DNA of 64,000 nt. Source: Spongiibacter taiwanensis. Its GTDB lineage: Bacteria; Pseudomonadota; Gammaproteobacteria; Pseudomonadales; Spongiibacteraceae. Under the pieces are notes generated by a model that worked only from the letters and a program-made list of their open reading frames with translations, searched no databases and had not been told where the DNA came from. Location of the stretch: the NCBI RefSeq assembly GCF_023702635.1, contig NZ_CP098455.1, forward strand, positions 3,650,183-3,714,182, in the 5' to 3' direction. Positions 27,290 to 35,218 of this stretch are shown here, piece after piece (the stretch's first letter is position 1; each line of letters starts with the position of its first letter). The position numbers and the translations under genes are program-made.

Positions 27290-28298
27290 CAATCGGGATG
27301 CTGTTACCCCCCTGAGCCGTACCGAGCAGGCTGCGATGGTGTTGATGTCGTTAGATCGTGAGGAGGCGGTTGCAGTGATGCGGGAGTTGCCGCCGGAGAG
27401 CGTGCAGCGGCTCAGCGCGGCGATGTTGAATCTGCAAGATTGCGGGCAGGACACGATTCACGGCGTTCTCCATCAGTTCTTGATGGATGTCGGGCAGGCG
27501 TCGTCGGTTCGGTCATTCAGCCATGAGCATCTGCGCGGCATGCTGGACGAGGCCCTCGGCCGTGAACGGGGGCGCTTGCTCGGCGAGCGGGTTGCCGCCG
27601 TCAGCGCCGACAGCCAGATCGCCAAACTGCGCTGGCTCGATGCCCACAGCGTTGCGGATATTCTGCGCCAGGAGCACCCCCAGCTGCAGGCGGTCATGCT
27701 GGCATGTCTCAGCCCCGAGCAGGGCGGTCAGGTATTGCTGTCATTGCCAGAGGAGCAGCGTCGTCAACTGTTGGAGCGGCTGGCCCGCTTGGAAAGTATC
27801 TCCTCTTTTGCATTGGAAGAACTGGATGCGGTGCTGGCAGGGCATCTGAGTCAGACCGGGGTCGAGGTGAAGCAGCGCCTGCAGGGCGAGCGTGTTGCAG
27901 CGGATCTGTTGAAATCACTGTCTGCCCAGGACGAAAGCGACCTGCTGGGCGCGATGGCCCAACAGGACCCCCAGCGGGCAGCGCGGGTGGAGGCCATGAT
28001 GTTTGGTTTTGCCGATTTGCTGCAATTACCCACCGCCGAGTTGGCCAAGGTGCTGAGCCCGCTGGCGGTGGACTTGCTGGCGATTGCAGCCTGGGATCTG
28101 CCGCTGGCGGACCGCAATCGCATGATGGCGGCGCTGGCCCGCGCCCCTGCCAAACGCCTGGCAAAGTTACTGAGCACCTCGCCCGCACCGGGGCGCCGAG
28201 CCGTGGAGGAGGCGCGCACGGAGATCGTTGGGGTGGCCCGGAAGATGGCTGATATCGGCGAAATTGTCATCGACATGCGCAAATTGGCAGCGGCATAA
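27279..28298 (+). CDS. fliG: flagellar motor switch protein FliG
   Basis: 339 residues, normal length. The N-terminal domain (LSRTEQAAMVLMSLDREEA) would bind the FliF tail, the middle domain has the EHPQ motif at 132-135, and the C-terminal domain ends with EEARTEIVGVARKMADIGEIVI. In a manual alignment with E. coli FliG, the torque-helix acidic pair Asp288/Asp289 falls on non-acidic residues in LAKLLSTSPAPGRR. So rotor assembly features are kept, but normal stator contact is doubtful. It overlaps the FliF-like gene by 11 nt. Confidence 0.85.
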   Translation: MNANNRDAVTPLSRTEQAAMVLMSLDREEAVAVMRELPPESVQRLSAAMLNLQDCGQDTIHGVLHQFLMDVGQASSVRSFSHEHLRGMLDEALGRERGRLLGERVAAVSADSQIAKLRWLDAHSVADILRQEHPQLQAVMLACLSPEQGGQVLLSLPEEQRRQLLERLARLESISSFALEELDAVLAGHLSQTGVEVKQRLQGERVAADLLKSLSAQDESDLLGAMAQQDPQRAARVEAMMFGFADLLQLPTAELAKVLSPLAVDLLAIAAWDLPLADRNRMMAALARAPAKRLAKLLSTSPAPGRRAVEEARTEIVGVARKMADIGEIVIDMRKLAAA

Positions 28299-28381
28299 CG
28301 GTGATGACTGTTGCCCAGACAAGGCCTGCGATAAGCTGGACGCGAGTATCGAGGAATTCTGGACGAAAGGATGTTGCGGCA

Positions 28382-28750
28382 ATGGACCACGCAATTTTAG
28401 ATACCGGGCTGCTGGACGAATTGTGGGAGGTGATGGAGGAGGAGCTCAGTCAGCTGCTGGATGCCTTCTTACACAGTACTGAGCAGCAATTTGCGGCCTT
28501 GCAAACGGCCCTGGCCGAGCAGGATGCCGAGACGCTGCGCAAGGGTGCGCATACCATGAAAGGCGCTGCGGCCAGCGTCGGTGCGGTGAAACTGTCAGAG
28601 CACTTTTATGAGCTGGAAAATTGCGCCCGAGGGGGCCAATTCGATCAGGCGAGTCTGGCCTTGACGCTGTCACGGCAGGGATTGTTTGAGTTTGAGCAGG
28701 CGCTGACGCAATGGCGCGCCAGCGTTTCAGGCCAGCGGGAATATCAATGA
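28382..28750 (+). CDS. histidine phosphotransfer (Hpt) domain protein
   Basis: 122 residues made of a single four-helix Hpt domain. The phosphorylatable histidine is His57 in GAHTMKGAAASVGA, with the conserved Lys and Gly of the HxxKG motif intact. Hpt proteins relay phosphate between receivers and kinases. It stands where fliH occurs in standard flagellar clusters but has no similarity to FliH. Its stop overlaps the FliM start by 4 nt, so it is cotranscribed. ATG 28382 is the likely start; the 83 bases after fliG hold no other gene. Confidence 0.8.
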   Translation: MDHAILDTGLLDELWEVMEEELSQLLDAFLHSTEQQFAALQTALAEQDAETLRKGAHTMKGAAASVGAVKLSEHFYELENCARGGQFDQASLALTLSRQGLFEFEQALTQWRASVSGQREYQ

Positions 28751-29721
28751 GCGCCGATGATATTTTGTCTCAAGACGAGATTGACGCGCTGCTGCGAAGC
28801 GCGGATCGCGGTGAGTTTAATCAGGTTGCCCAGAGCGGTGGCGCGCGCACCTTTGATCTGGCCAGCCGCCGCCATTTACGACGGGAATCCCTGCCAGGCC
28901 TGGAGCGACTGAATCAACGTTTTGCCGAGCAGTTTCGTGCCAGCCTGTCGCGTTTGCTGGGCCAGGCCACGGAGGTGGTGCCTCAAACCGTCCAGTACAC
29001 CAGTTTTGGGGCGTATCAACACAGTCTTTTTATTCCCAGTAGTCTCACCATCGTGCGCTTAAACGGCTTGGGTGGCGGGGCAATGATCATGGCCGATGCC
29101 CGCTTGGTGTTTCGCCTGGTGGATCGCCTGTTTGGAGGTAGCGGGCGCAGCGGCGGTGGCGAGGGGCGGGATTTTAGTGTGGCGGAGAACCGCCTGATCG
29201 AGCGGTTTTCCAACCTGCTCATTGAAGATTTAAACAACGCCTGGTCACCCGTGTTAGCACTGGATTGTCAGTTGATCGGCAGGGAAGTGAACCCGGTGAT
29301 GGCGGTAATTGCCGGCAGCTCCGATGGCGTGCTGGTGAATCGCTTTGCCGTAGACAGTGAAGGCACCGGGGGCGAGTTCCACCTGGTGGTGCCGGCCGCA
29401 ACCCTCGACCCCATTCGCGACAAACTGCAGCGGCCTGATTTACTGGACCGGGCGACATCCGCTGACCCCCAGTGGCGCCAAGCCCTGTCTTCGGCGGTGC
29501 TCGATACGCCAGTGGCCACCAGCGTGTTACTGGCCGAAAAAGAAATTAGCCTGCGCGCCCTGGCCCAGTTACAGGTCGGCGATGTGATTAAGCTGGGGGG
29601 GCGGGACAGTAGCCTGTTGAAAGCGGCGGGGGTGCCGGTGTTTCGGGGGCAGTTGGGCATTGTGGATCAGCGCCTGGCACTGAAGCTGGGCGAGTCGCTA
29701 TTGCAGCCGGGGAGACGGTGA
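28747..29721 (+). CDS. fliM: flagellar motor switch protein FliM
   Basis: 324 residues. The N-terminal peptide DDILSQDEIDALL (residues 4-16) is the conserved CheY-binding motif of FliM. It is followed by the middle domain with RLNGLGGGAMIMADARLVFRLVDRLFGG, which contacts FliG, and a SpoA/FliN-like C-terminal domain with the LGGRDSS segment. The length is typical and key motifs are intact. ATG 28747 overlaps the Hpt stop (ATGA). FliN follows after 3 nt. It would form the C-ring wall. Confidence 0.92.
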   Translation: MSADDILSQDEIDALLRSADRGEFNQVAQSGGARTFDLASRRHLRRESLPGLERLNQRFAEQFRASLSRLLGQATEVVPQTVQYTSFGAYQHSLFIPSSLTIVRLNGLGGGAMIMADARLVFRLVDRLFGGSGRSGGGEGRDFSVAENRLIERFSNLLIEDLNNAWSPVLALDCQLIGREVNPVMAVIAGSSDGVLVNRFAVDSEGTGGEFHLVVPAATLDPIRDKLQRPDLLDRATSADPQWRQALSSAVLDTPVATSVLLAEKEISLRALAQLQVGDVIKLGGRDSSLLKAAGVPVFRGQLGIVDQRLALKLGESLLQPGRR

Positions 29722-29724
29722 TAA

Positions 29725-30084
29725 ATGGATGAGCAGAATAATGAACTTCGCCGCCAGCGGGAAGCGCTGAAGGGGGAGCTGGGTGGTGAAGACCAGCGTC
29801 TGGGCAATCGGGTTCACGTTGAACCCGACCTCGAGCGGGTGCTGGATATCCCGGTGCGCCTTACCCTGGAAGTCGGCGGGACTGATATCGCCATTCGCGA
29901 CCTGCTGCAGTTGCACCAGGGTGGCGTGGTCGAGCTGGAGCGGATGGCTGGTGAGCCCTTGGATGTGCGGGTCAACGGGACCTTGATTGCCCGCGGGGAG
30001 GTGGTGGTGGTCGACGACCGCCTGGCCATTCGTCTGACCGAAGTGGTGAGTGCGGCCGAGCGCCTGCAGTCGCTAAAACGATAA
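29725..30084 (+). CDS. fliN: flagellar motor switch protein FliN
   Basis: 119 residues. A variable acidic/basic leader of about 35 residues precedes a complete SpoA domain: VLDIPVRLTLEVGGTDIAIRDLL, then GGVVELERMAGEPLDVRVNG and the closing GEVVVVDDRLAIRLTEVVS. This is the conserved FliN core that forms the base of the C-ring and, in complete flagella, docks FliH. No FliH gene is in this cluster. Only 3 bases separate it from fliM. Confidence 0.92.
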   Translation: MDEQNNELRRQREALKGELGGEDQRLGNRVHVEPDLERVLDIPVRLTLEVGGTDIAIRDLLQLHQGGVVELERMAGEPLDVRVNGTLIARGEVVVVDDRLAIRLTEVVSAAERLQSLKR

Positions 30085-30106
30085 AGCTCTGCCGAGTGGG
30101 ACAGAC

Positions 30107-30658
30107 GTGGCGACCCAACGTTTAATCTTTGAATGCGCTGATCTGGCCATTTTAACTGAGGCCAGAAGTTTGCTGAGCCAGCACTATCTGCACAGGTGGC
30201 GCTGGTCGGTACTCACCGAGCAAGTCGCTGCCGTGCAGCGCCTGGGGCTGCCGCTGTGCCCCTTCGGCCAGCGCCATCCGGTAATGGCGGTTGCTGCCCG
30301 TTGGGCTTTTTGGGGATTGCTGCTGGGCGCTGGGATGGCATTGATCCTGATCGGGCTGTTCGATCCTCCCCGAGGTCCGCTGCGGGCAACGGCCTGCTGG
30401 AGCCTGCCGATCTGTGTGAGCAGTTTTGCGGGCTGGCTGGGTGGAATGCGCGGTCTGACGTTGGATCATCCTGCAATTGTCGGGTTTTTGCCCAATATTG
30501 CCGCCGGGCGGCATGTGGTGTTGCTGGATGTAAAGGACGTTGATCAGCGCTTGGTCAAACGGGTGATGGCGATGGCCGGTGCCCGCAAAGTCGGGGAGCA
30601 TCCGCTGGGCTTACGCTGGGCCCGTATATTTCCGCCGAGGGGGGAGCATAGTGAGTAA
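30107..30658 (+). CDS. membrane protein of unknown function in the switch-gene operon
   Basis: 183 residues. A cytoplasmic N-terminal part (LIFECADLAILTEARSLL) is followed by two membrane helices at about residues 65-86 and 95-113, then a C-terminal domain with NIAAGRHVVLLDVKDVDQRLVKRVM. I do not recognise the family. It occupies the place of fliO, also a small membrane protein, but shows no FliO similarity. It overlaps the flhG start by 8 nt, so it is almost certainly part of the same transcript. It could anchor FlhG or the FliN ring to the membrane; that is speculation. Confidence 0.75.
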   Translation: MATQRLIFECADLAILTEARSLLSQHYLHRWRWSVLTEQVAAVQRLGLPLCPFGQRHPVMAVAARWAFWGLLLGAGMALILIGLFDPPRGPLRATACWSLPICVSSFAGWLGGMRGLTLDHPAIVGFLPNIAAGRHVVLLDVKDVDQRLVKRVMAMAGARKVGEHPLGLRWARIFPPRGEHSE

Positions 30659-31481
30659 GCCGGTACAGGTGATCGCGATCAGTGGCGGCAAAGGTGGCGT
30701 GGGTAAAACCAATGTGGCCATCAACCTGGGTTGCGCGCTGGCGGAGGCCGGTAAGCGAGTGGCGCTGCTCGATGCGGATTTTGGCCTGGCCAATGTTGAT
30801 GTGCTGCTGGGCTTGAAAGCGCAGCGCAATATCGAGCAGGTCATTGATGGCCAATGCAGTCTCAACGACATCATGCTGGCCGGGCCTGCGGGCATGAAAG
30901 TGATTCCCGCATCCTCGGGCACCCGGCGATTGACCCGCCTGGACAATTTCCACCATGCCGGGCTGATCCGGGCCTTCAGCGATGTCGCCTCTCAAATCGA
31001 CGTCTTGCTGGTGGATACCGCGGCGGGCATCGGTGATTCGGTCGTGAGCTTTGTTGCGGCGGCCCAGGAGGTACTGCTGGTCGTGTGCGATGAGCCCTCG
31101 TCGATTACCGATGCCTACGCCATGATTAAGGTGTTAAGCCGGGACTACGGTAAGCAGCGCCTGCGAATTTTGGCGAACATGGTGCGCAGTGAAGAAGAGG
31201 GCAGAGCGCTGTTTGAGAAACTGCAGCAGGTGTGTGATCGCTTTCTCGAGGTCAGTTTGCTCGATGCGGGTTGCGTCCCTTTCGATGAGGCGCTGCGTGA
31301 TGCCGTGCGCCAGCAGCGGCCCCTGGTGCTCGAAGCGCCGAGCAGCCCTGCTGCACGGGCCATTCGGCGGCTGGCTGCGCAGGTTCAGACCTGGCCATTG
31401 CCACGGCGGTCCCAGGGACACCTGGAGTTCTTTGTTGAGCAGCTGCTTGACCCCTCAGGCATTTCCGCCGGGCGGGGCTGA
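30651..31481 (+). CDS. flhG: MinD-like ATPase FlhG (FleN)
   Basis: 276 residues from GTG 30651, preceded by GGGGAG. Deviant Walker A SGGKGGVGKTNVAINLG, switch I LLDADFGLANVDVLLGL, switch II LLVDTAAGIGDSVVSF, and the family ending SQGHLEFFVEQLL are clear. FlhG/FleN sets flagellar number and, in polar flagellates, helps assemble FliM/FliN. Its usual partner FlhF, an SRP-type GTPase, is absent here. The start overlaps the preceding gene by 8 nt. No N-terminal activating helix of the FlhF-stimulating kind is obvious. Confidence 0.9.
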   Translation: MSKPVQVIAISGGKGGVGKTNVAINLGCALAEAGKRVALLDADFGLANVDVLLGLKAQRNIEQVIDGQCSLNDIMLAGPAGMKVIPASSGTRRLTRLDNFHHAGLIRAFSDVASQIDVLLVDTAAGIGDSVVSFVAAAQEVLLVVCDEPSSITDAYAMIKVLSRDYGKQRLRILANMVRSEEEGRALFEKLQQVCDRFLEVSLLDAGCVPFDEALRDAVRQQRPLVLEAPSSPAARAIRRLAAQVQTWPLPRRSQGHLEFFVEQLLDPSGISAGRG

Positions 31482-31483
31482 TT

Positions 31484-31963
31484 GTGATTGGCGGGGGTGA
31501 GACAGGGCCGGACCCTTTTCGCGACGTTAGCGATGAGGATGGAGGCGAAGGTAGCTCCCCGGCGGCCCCCCGGCGGCGCAAAGACCTGCGCATTCTGGTG
31601 GTGGATCATGCAGATGGCGCCCGGCGGATGTTGCGCGCCTTACTCTATGATATTGGCTGTCGGCATGTGATTGATGCCACCGACGGGGTGTCTGCACTCA
31701 CAAGCCTGCACAACGAATCCGTGGATTTGATGATTGTTGAGCTGCATCTGCCGGGTATGTCGGGCCTGGAGCTGTTGCGGGCGGTTCGGGCCGATAGCAA
31801 ACTTCGTGAGACACCCGTGTTGGCGGTGGCGGCTGAAGCCCGGCGCCAGCAAGTGATTGAACTGGTTCAGGCCCAGGTGAATGGCTTTTTGCTGCGCCCC
31901 TTTTCCGCCGCCATGCTCGAAGCGAAATTGACTGAGATTCTGGCCAGCTTCTTGCGTTATTAA
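31484..31963 (+). CDS. CheY-like receiver with altered phosphorylation site
   Basis: 159 residues: a 33-residue charged leader and one receiver domain related to CheY (LRILVVDHADGARRMLRALL, LPGMSGLELLRAVRAD, LLRPFSAAMLEAKLTEIL). By position against CheY, Asp12 is Asp41, Asp13 becomes His42, the phospho-acceptor Asp57 becomes Glu86 (IVELHLP), Thr87 becomes Ala116 and Lys109 becomes Arg138. It should not accept phosphate normally; a Glu at this place can mimic the phosphorylated state. It begins 2 nt after flhG at a GTG. FliM here keeps its CheY-binding peptide, so it may be a fixed-state switch ligand. Confidence 0.85.
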   Translation: MIGGGETGPDPFRDVSDEDGGEGSSPAAPRRRKDLRILVVDHADGARRMLRALLYDIGCRHVIDATDGVSALTSLHNESVDLMIVELHLPGMSGLELLRAVRADSKLRETPVLAVAAEARRQQVIELVQAQVNGFLLRPFSAAMLEAKLTEILASFLRY

Positions 31964-32179
31964 ATCCTTGCGCGGTGGCAGCAATTTCATAGACGCTGGT
32001 CTGGTCCGGGCGGGTGATGATATGTCTCCGGGGGCTGTACCCTAGTGGCGTAGGCTTGGCCCCAGGCGCCGCAGCAGGTTTGCGCTGTGGGTGCGTCGGT
32101 TGAGTAAGTAGTGTGAGTGAGTCGTTCGGTCAATGTCAGTCTGTTGTCGCTGCTCAGGCAGTGAGGAGGCAAATTCAGT

Positions 32180-32950
32180 ATGCAAGAACTTGGCGGCGAG
32201 GATAGCTTGCTGAGTATTTTTCTGGCGGAAGCCAGTGAGATTCTGAGCCGCATGACCGCCCAGCTCGGTGAGTTGCGCGAGGGTTTTGACAGCGTGGGTC
32301 TGCTGGACGAACTGCACCGCGGTTTTCACACCCTGTATGGCGGTAGCCGCGTGCTTGAGTTGGCGGGTGTGGCGGAGCTCTCCCTCGCCGGCGCCGATTT
32401 GATTCAGCAGCTGCGCGGGCGTCGCAGCTCGCTGACCCCCGGGTTGCTGGCACTGATCGAAGCGGTCGCCAGTGAATTGGCGGCGATGCTCGCTGCAGCA
32501 GGAGGTGGAGAAACGTTGCCGGAGATGCCCGATGCACTGCGCCAACGTCTCGCGCAAGCCTCGACCCGCAAGCAGCCTGCCGGGAGCGCCCCATCTTCGC
32601 CAGTGATGGCAACGGCGGCCGATGAGGGCTTGGCAGCGGTAGCTCCGGCCCCGTCGCAAGACCGTCGTCACCTCGTCGCCGATGATGCCAATCTGCAGAC
32701 GCTGCCCGACTTTAGCGAGGAGTTGAAGCTGGGCTTTCACGATGGCGATGATGAGGTTTTGGGGTCAGCTCGTCTGTTTGAAGAGTTAAGCTATTTCAGT
32801 CGCGAGCTGAACTGGGTGCGAGATCTGTTGTTGACCCTGCAAGACAGCGGCAGCCGGGACGAAAAGCGGCGGGCGCTGGCCTTTCTGGATTTGCTGGCCA
32901 CCGACATTGAAGGCTGGACCGCTCGCAGTCGGCAGCGTTTTCGACAGTAA
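32180..32950 (+). CDS. CheA-type Hpt domain protein without a kinase
   Basis: 256 residues. The first 100 match the P1 domain of CheA: SIFLAEASEILSRM, then LHRGFHTLYGGSRVLELAGVAEL, with the candidate phospho-histidine at His50. The lysine usually three residues later (HSIKGG) is Tyr53. A Pro/Ala-rich linker follows, then a C-terminal helical region. There is no dimerisation, ATPase or CheW-like domain, so it cannot phosphorylate itself. It lies 216 bp after the receiver gene and next to ccmA. AGGAGG occurs about 12 nt before ATG 32180. Confidence 0.75.
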   Translation: MQELGGEDSLLSIFLAEASEILSRMTAQLGELREGFDSVGLLDELHRGFHTLYGGSRVLELAGVAELSLAGADLIQQLRGRRSSLTPGLLALIEAVASELAAMLAAAGGGETLPEMPDALRQRLAQASTRKQPAGSAPSSPVMATAADEGLAAVAPAPSQDRRHLVADDANLQTLPDFSEELKLGFHDGDDEVLGSARLFEELSYFSRELNWVRDLLLTLQDSGSRDEKRRALAFLDLLATDIEGWTARSRQRFRQ

Positions 32951-33037
32951 CCTCCTTTTCCATCATTCGTCTGCGGGGTGGCCCGGTGTTGAATCGGGTA
33001 TACTTGGCGCGGTTTTTTTGCATGTTTTTTGGCACAA

Positions 33038-33694
33038 GTGAGCGCGCGGTTGGCTGACCCCCTTCTGGAAATCCAACAATTAAGCAGTGAACGGGACGAT
33101 CGTCTCCTGTTCAGCGAGTTATCCTTTGCTCTGCAGGGCGGCGAGCTGCTGCAGGTGTCTGGCCCTAACGGCAGTGGCAAAACCACTTTGCTGCGCATTC
33201 TGGCCGGCCTGTCCACCCGGTATGAGGGCGAGCTGATCTGGCGCGGCCAGCCGATGGCCCGGGCTCTAACCGGCTTTCGCAGCGAGAGCCTGTATCTGGG
33301 GCACAGCCTGGGAAACAAAGCGGTGCTCAGCCCGCTGGATAATTTGCGCTGGTCCTGCGCCCTTCGCGGTATTGAGGTGGCCGAGGCTGACTTGTTTGCT
33401 GCCTTGCACAAATCTGGGCTGGCGGGCTTTGAACAGCAGCCCTGTCAAACTTTGTCTGCGGGTCAGCAGCGGCGCGCGGCGCTGGCGCGGTTGTTTTGTC
33501 AGCCCGCCGCATTGTGGATTCTTGACGAGCCGTTCACCGCAATTGATCAGCGCGGCGTTGCTGAAATGGAATCCTGGCTGGCCGACTTTTGCCGACAGGG
33601 CGGCGCGGTGCTGTTAACCACCCATCATCGGCTCAATATCGACTGTCCCCACCGTCTGGTGGAGCTGGGGGGTGGCTATGGCCAACTCGCCTAG
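33038..33694 (+). CDS. ccmA: cytochrome c maturation ATPase CcmA
   Basis: 218 residues from GTG 33038; an in-frame TTG at 33029 is possible and no clear ribosome site helps choose. The P-loop is SGPNGSGKTTLLR, the signature is LSAGQQRRAALARL, Walker B is LWILDEPFTAID, and the switch histidine is in LLTTHHR. With CcmBCD it releases holo-CcmE from the heme-handling complex. It is the first gene of a ccm operon, overlapping ccmB by 17 nt. Confidence 0.92.
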   Translation: MSARLADPLLEIQQLSSERDDRLLFSELSFALQGGELLQVSGPNGSGKTTLLRILAGLSTRYEGELIWRGQPMARALTGFRSESLYLGHSLGNKAVLSPLDNLRWSCALRGIEVAEADLFAALHKSGLAGFEQQPCQTLSAGQQRRAALARLFCQPAALWILDEPFTAIDQRGVAEMESWLADFCRQGGAVLLTTHHRLNIDCPHRLVELGGGYGQLA

Positions 33695-34367
33695 TTTGCT
33701 GGGGGTGGCCCGGGCGGTGCTGCGGCGGGACCTGACCGCCGCCTTGCGCAGGGGCAGCGAGTGGAGCAATCCACTGATTTTCTTTTTGATGGTGTGCTCC
33801 CTGTTTCCCCTGGGTATCGGCCCCGATCCAACGTTGCTGGGTGTGCTGGCGCCGGGCATCGTCTGGGTGGTGGCCCTGTTGGCTTCATTATTGGCCACCG
33901 ACCATCTGTTCCGCGGCGATTTTGACGACGCCAGCCTCGAGCAAATGCTGCTGAGCCCGATGCCCCTGTACCCCCAGGTGATCGCCAAGGTGCTGGCGCA
34001 CTGGCTGATGACTGGCCTGCCGCTCAGTTTGCTGTCACCGCTGCTGGCACTGATCCTGCAAATGCCCAGCGGCGGTATCGGGGTGATGACGGTGAGCCTG
34101 CTGCTGGGATCAGGGGCCTTGAGCTTCATCGGCGCCATTGCGGCAGCGCTGACGGTCGGGCTCAGAAAAGGGGGCTTATTGCTGTCATTGATCACGCTGC
34201 CGCTGTATATTCCGGTGCTGATTTTTGGCAGCAGCGCCGTGCAGGCGGGGGCTCAGGGCTTGCCCTTCGGTCCTCAGCTGGCCATATTGGCGGCCTTTCT
34301 GCTGGCGGCGCTGGCATTGGCACCGATTGCCATTTCGGCGGCGCTGCGCATCAGTATGGATCAATAA
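33678..34367 (+). CDS. ccmB: cytochrome c maturation permease CcmB
   Basis: 229 residues with six predicted inner-membrane helices. Typical CcmB features are DLTAALRRGSEWSNPLIFF near the start and the FDDASLEQMLLSPMPLY loop. It forms the membrane part of the CcmAB ATPase. ATG 33678 follows a G-rich ribosome site inside the end of ccmA; a GTG two codons earlier is an alternative. Confidence 0.92.
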   Translation: MANSPSLLGVARAVLRRDLTAALRRGSEWSNPLIFFLMVCSLFPLGIGPDPTLLGVLAPGIVWVVALLASLLATDHLFRGDFDDASLEQMLLSPMPLYPQVIAKVLAHWLMTGLPLSLLSPLLALILQMPSGGIGVMTVSLLLGSGALSFIGAIAAALTVGLRKGGLLLSLITLPLYIPVLIFGSSAVQAGAQGLPFGPQLAILAAFLLAALALAPIAISAALRISMDQ

Positions 34368-34471
34368 ATATTGGTGTCAGGTAAAAATATTTGCCCCATT
34401 ATGGCGCCGATTGCCGGCGGCTGGCAGCACAGTGGGGCATTACCGAACGTGGTTTTGGAGAGATTTCAAGT

Positions 34472-35218
34472 TTGGCTTCTTGGGCTTGGTTTCATAAATG
34501 GGGATCGCCGCGCTGGTTTTATCAGCTTAGCGGAAGGTTGATTCCCTGGCTTGCGGTACCCGCTGTGATACTGCTCTGTGGCGGTTTCGTGTGGGGCCTT
34601 GCTTTTGTGCCGGCCGATTTCAAGCAGGGCAACAGCTTCCGTATTATTTATATTCACGTGCCCGCTGCCGCGGTGGCGATGGGCGCGTACATGACGATGG
34701 CTACCGCCGGCGCCGTGCATCTGATCTGGCGGATGAAGTTAGCCGCCATGGTGATGAAGTGCATTGCCCCGGTGGGCGCAGCACTGACCTTTCTTGCCCT
34801 GTTAACGGGGGCCGTGTGGGGTAAGCCCACCTGGGGAACCTGGTGGGTGTGGGATGCCAGAATCACCTCTGTGCTGATTCTGTTTTTTCTTTACCTGGGG
34901 GTGATCGCCCTGCACCAGGCCTTTGATAATCGCGATGCGGCCGCCAAGGCCTGCGCGGTGCTCGCGATTGTCGGCGCGGTCAACATCCCCATCATCTACT
35001 GGTCCGTAGAGTGGTGGTACAGCCTTCATCAACCGGCCAGCATCAAATTTGTCGGTGAGTCGACGATTCACCCCTCCATGCTTCGTCCACTGATGGCAAC
35101 GCTGGCAGGAATGTATCTGTTTTTAGGGTGGATTGTACTCAGTTACACCCGGGCTGAAATCCTTGAGCGCGAGCGAAATACGCGCTGGGTGAAAGATCTG
35201 GTAGAGGGAAAGTCATAG
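34472..35218 (+). CDS. ccmC: heme handling protein CcmC
   Basis: 248 residues with six helices. The tryptophan-rich WWD segment WGTWWVWDARITS and the flanking histidines (IIYIHVPAA and STIHPSML) present heme to CcmE in the periplasm. I chose TTG 34472: GGAGAG stands 9 nt before it and the length then matches the family. The frame is open to 34391, but those residues do not resemble CcmC. The stop overlaps ccmD (TAGTG). Confidence 0.93.
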   Translation: MASWAWFHKWGSPRWFYQLSGRLIPWLAVPAVILLCGGFVWGLAFVPADFKQGNSFRIIYIHVPAAAVAMGAYMTMATAGAVHLIWRMKLAAMVMKCIAPVGAALTFLALLTGAVWGKPTWGTWWVWDARITSVLILFFLYLGVIALHQAFDNRDAAAKACAVLAIVGAVNIPIIYWSVEWWYSLHQPASIKFVGESTIHPSMLRPLMATLAGMYLFLGWIVLSYTRAEILERERNTRWVKDLVEGKS

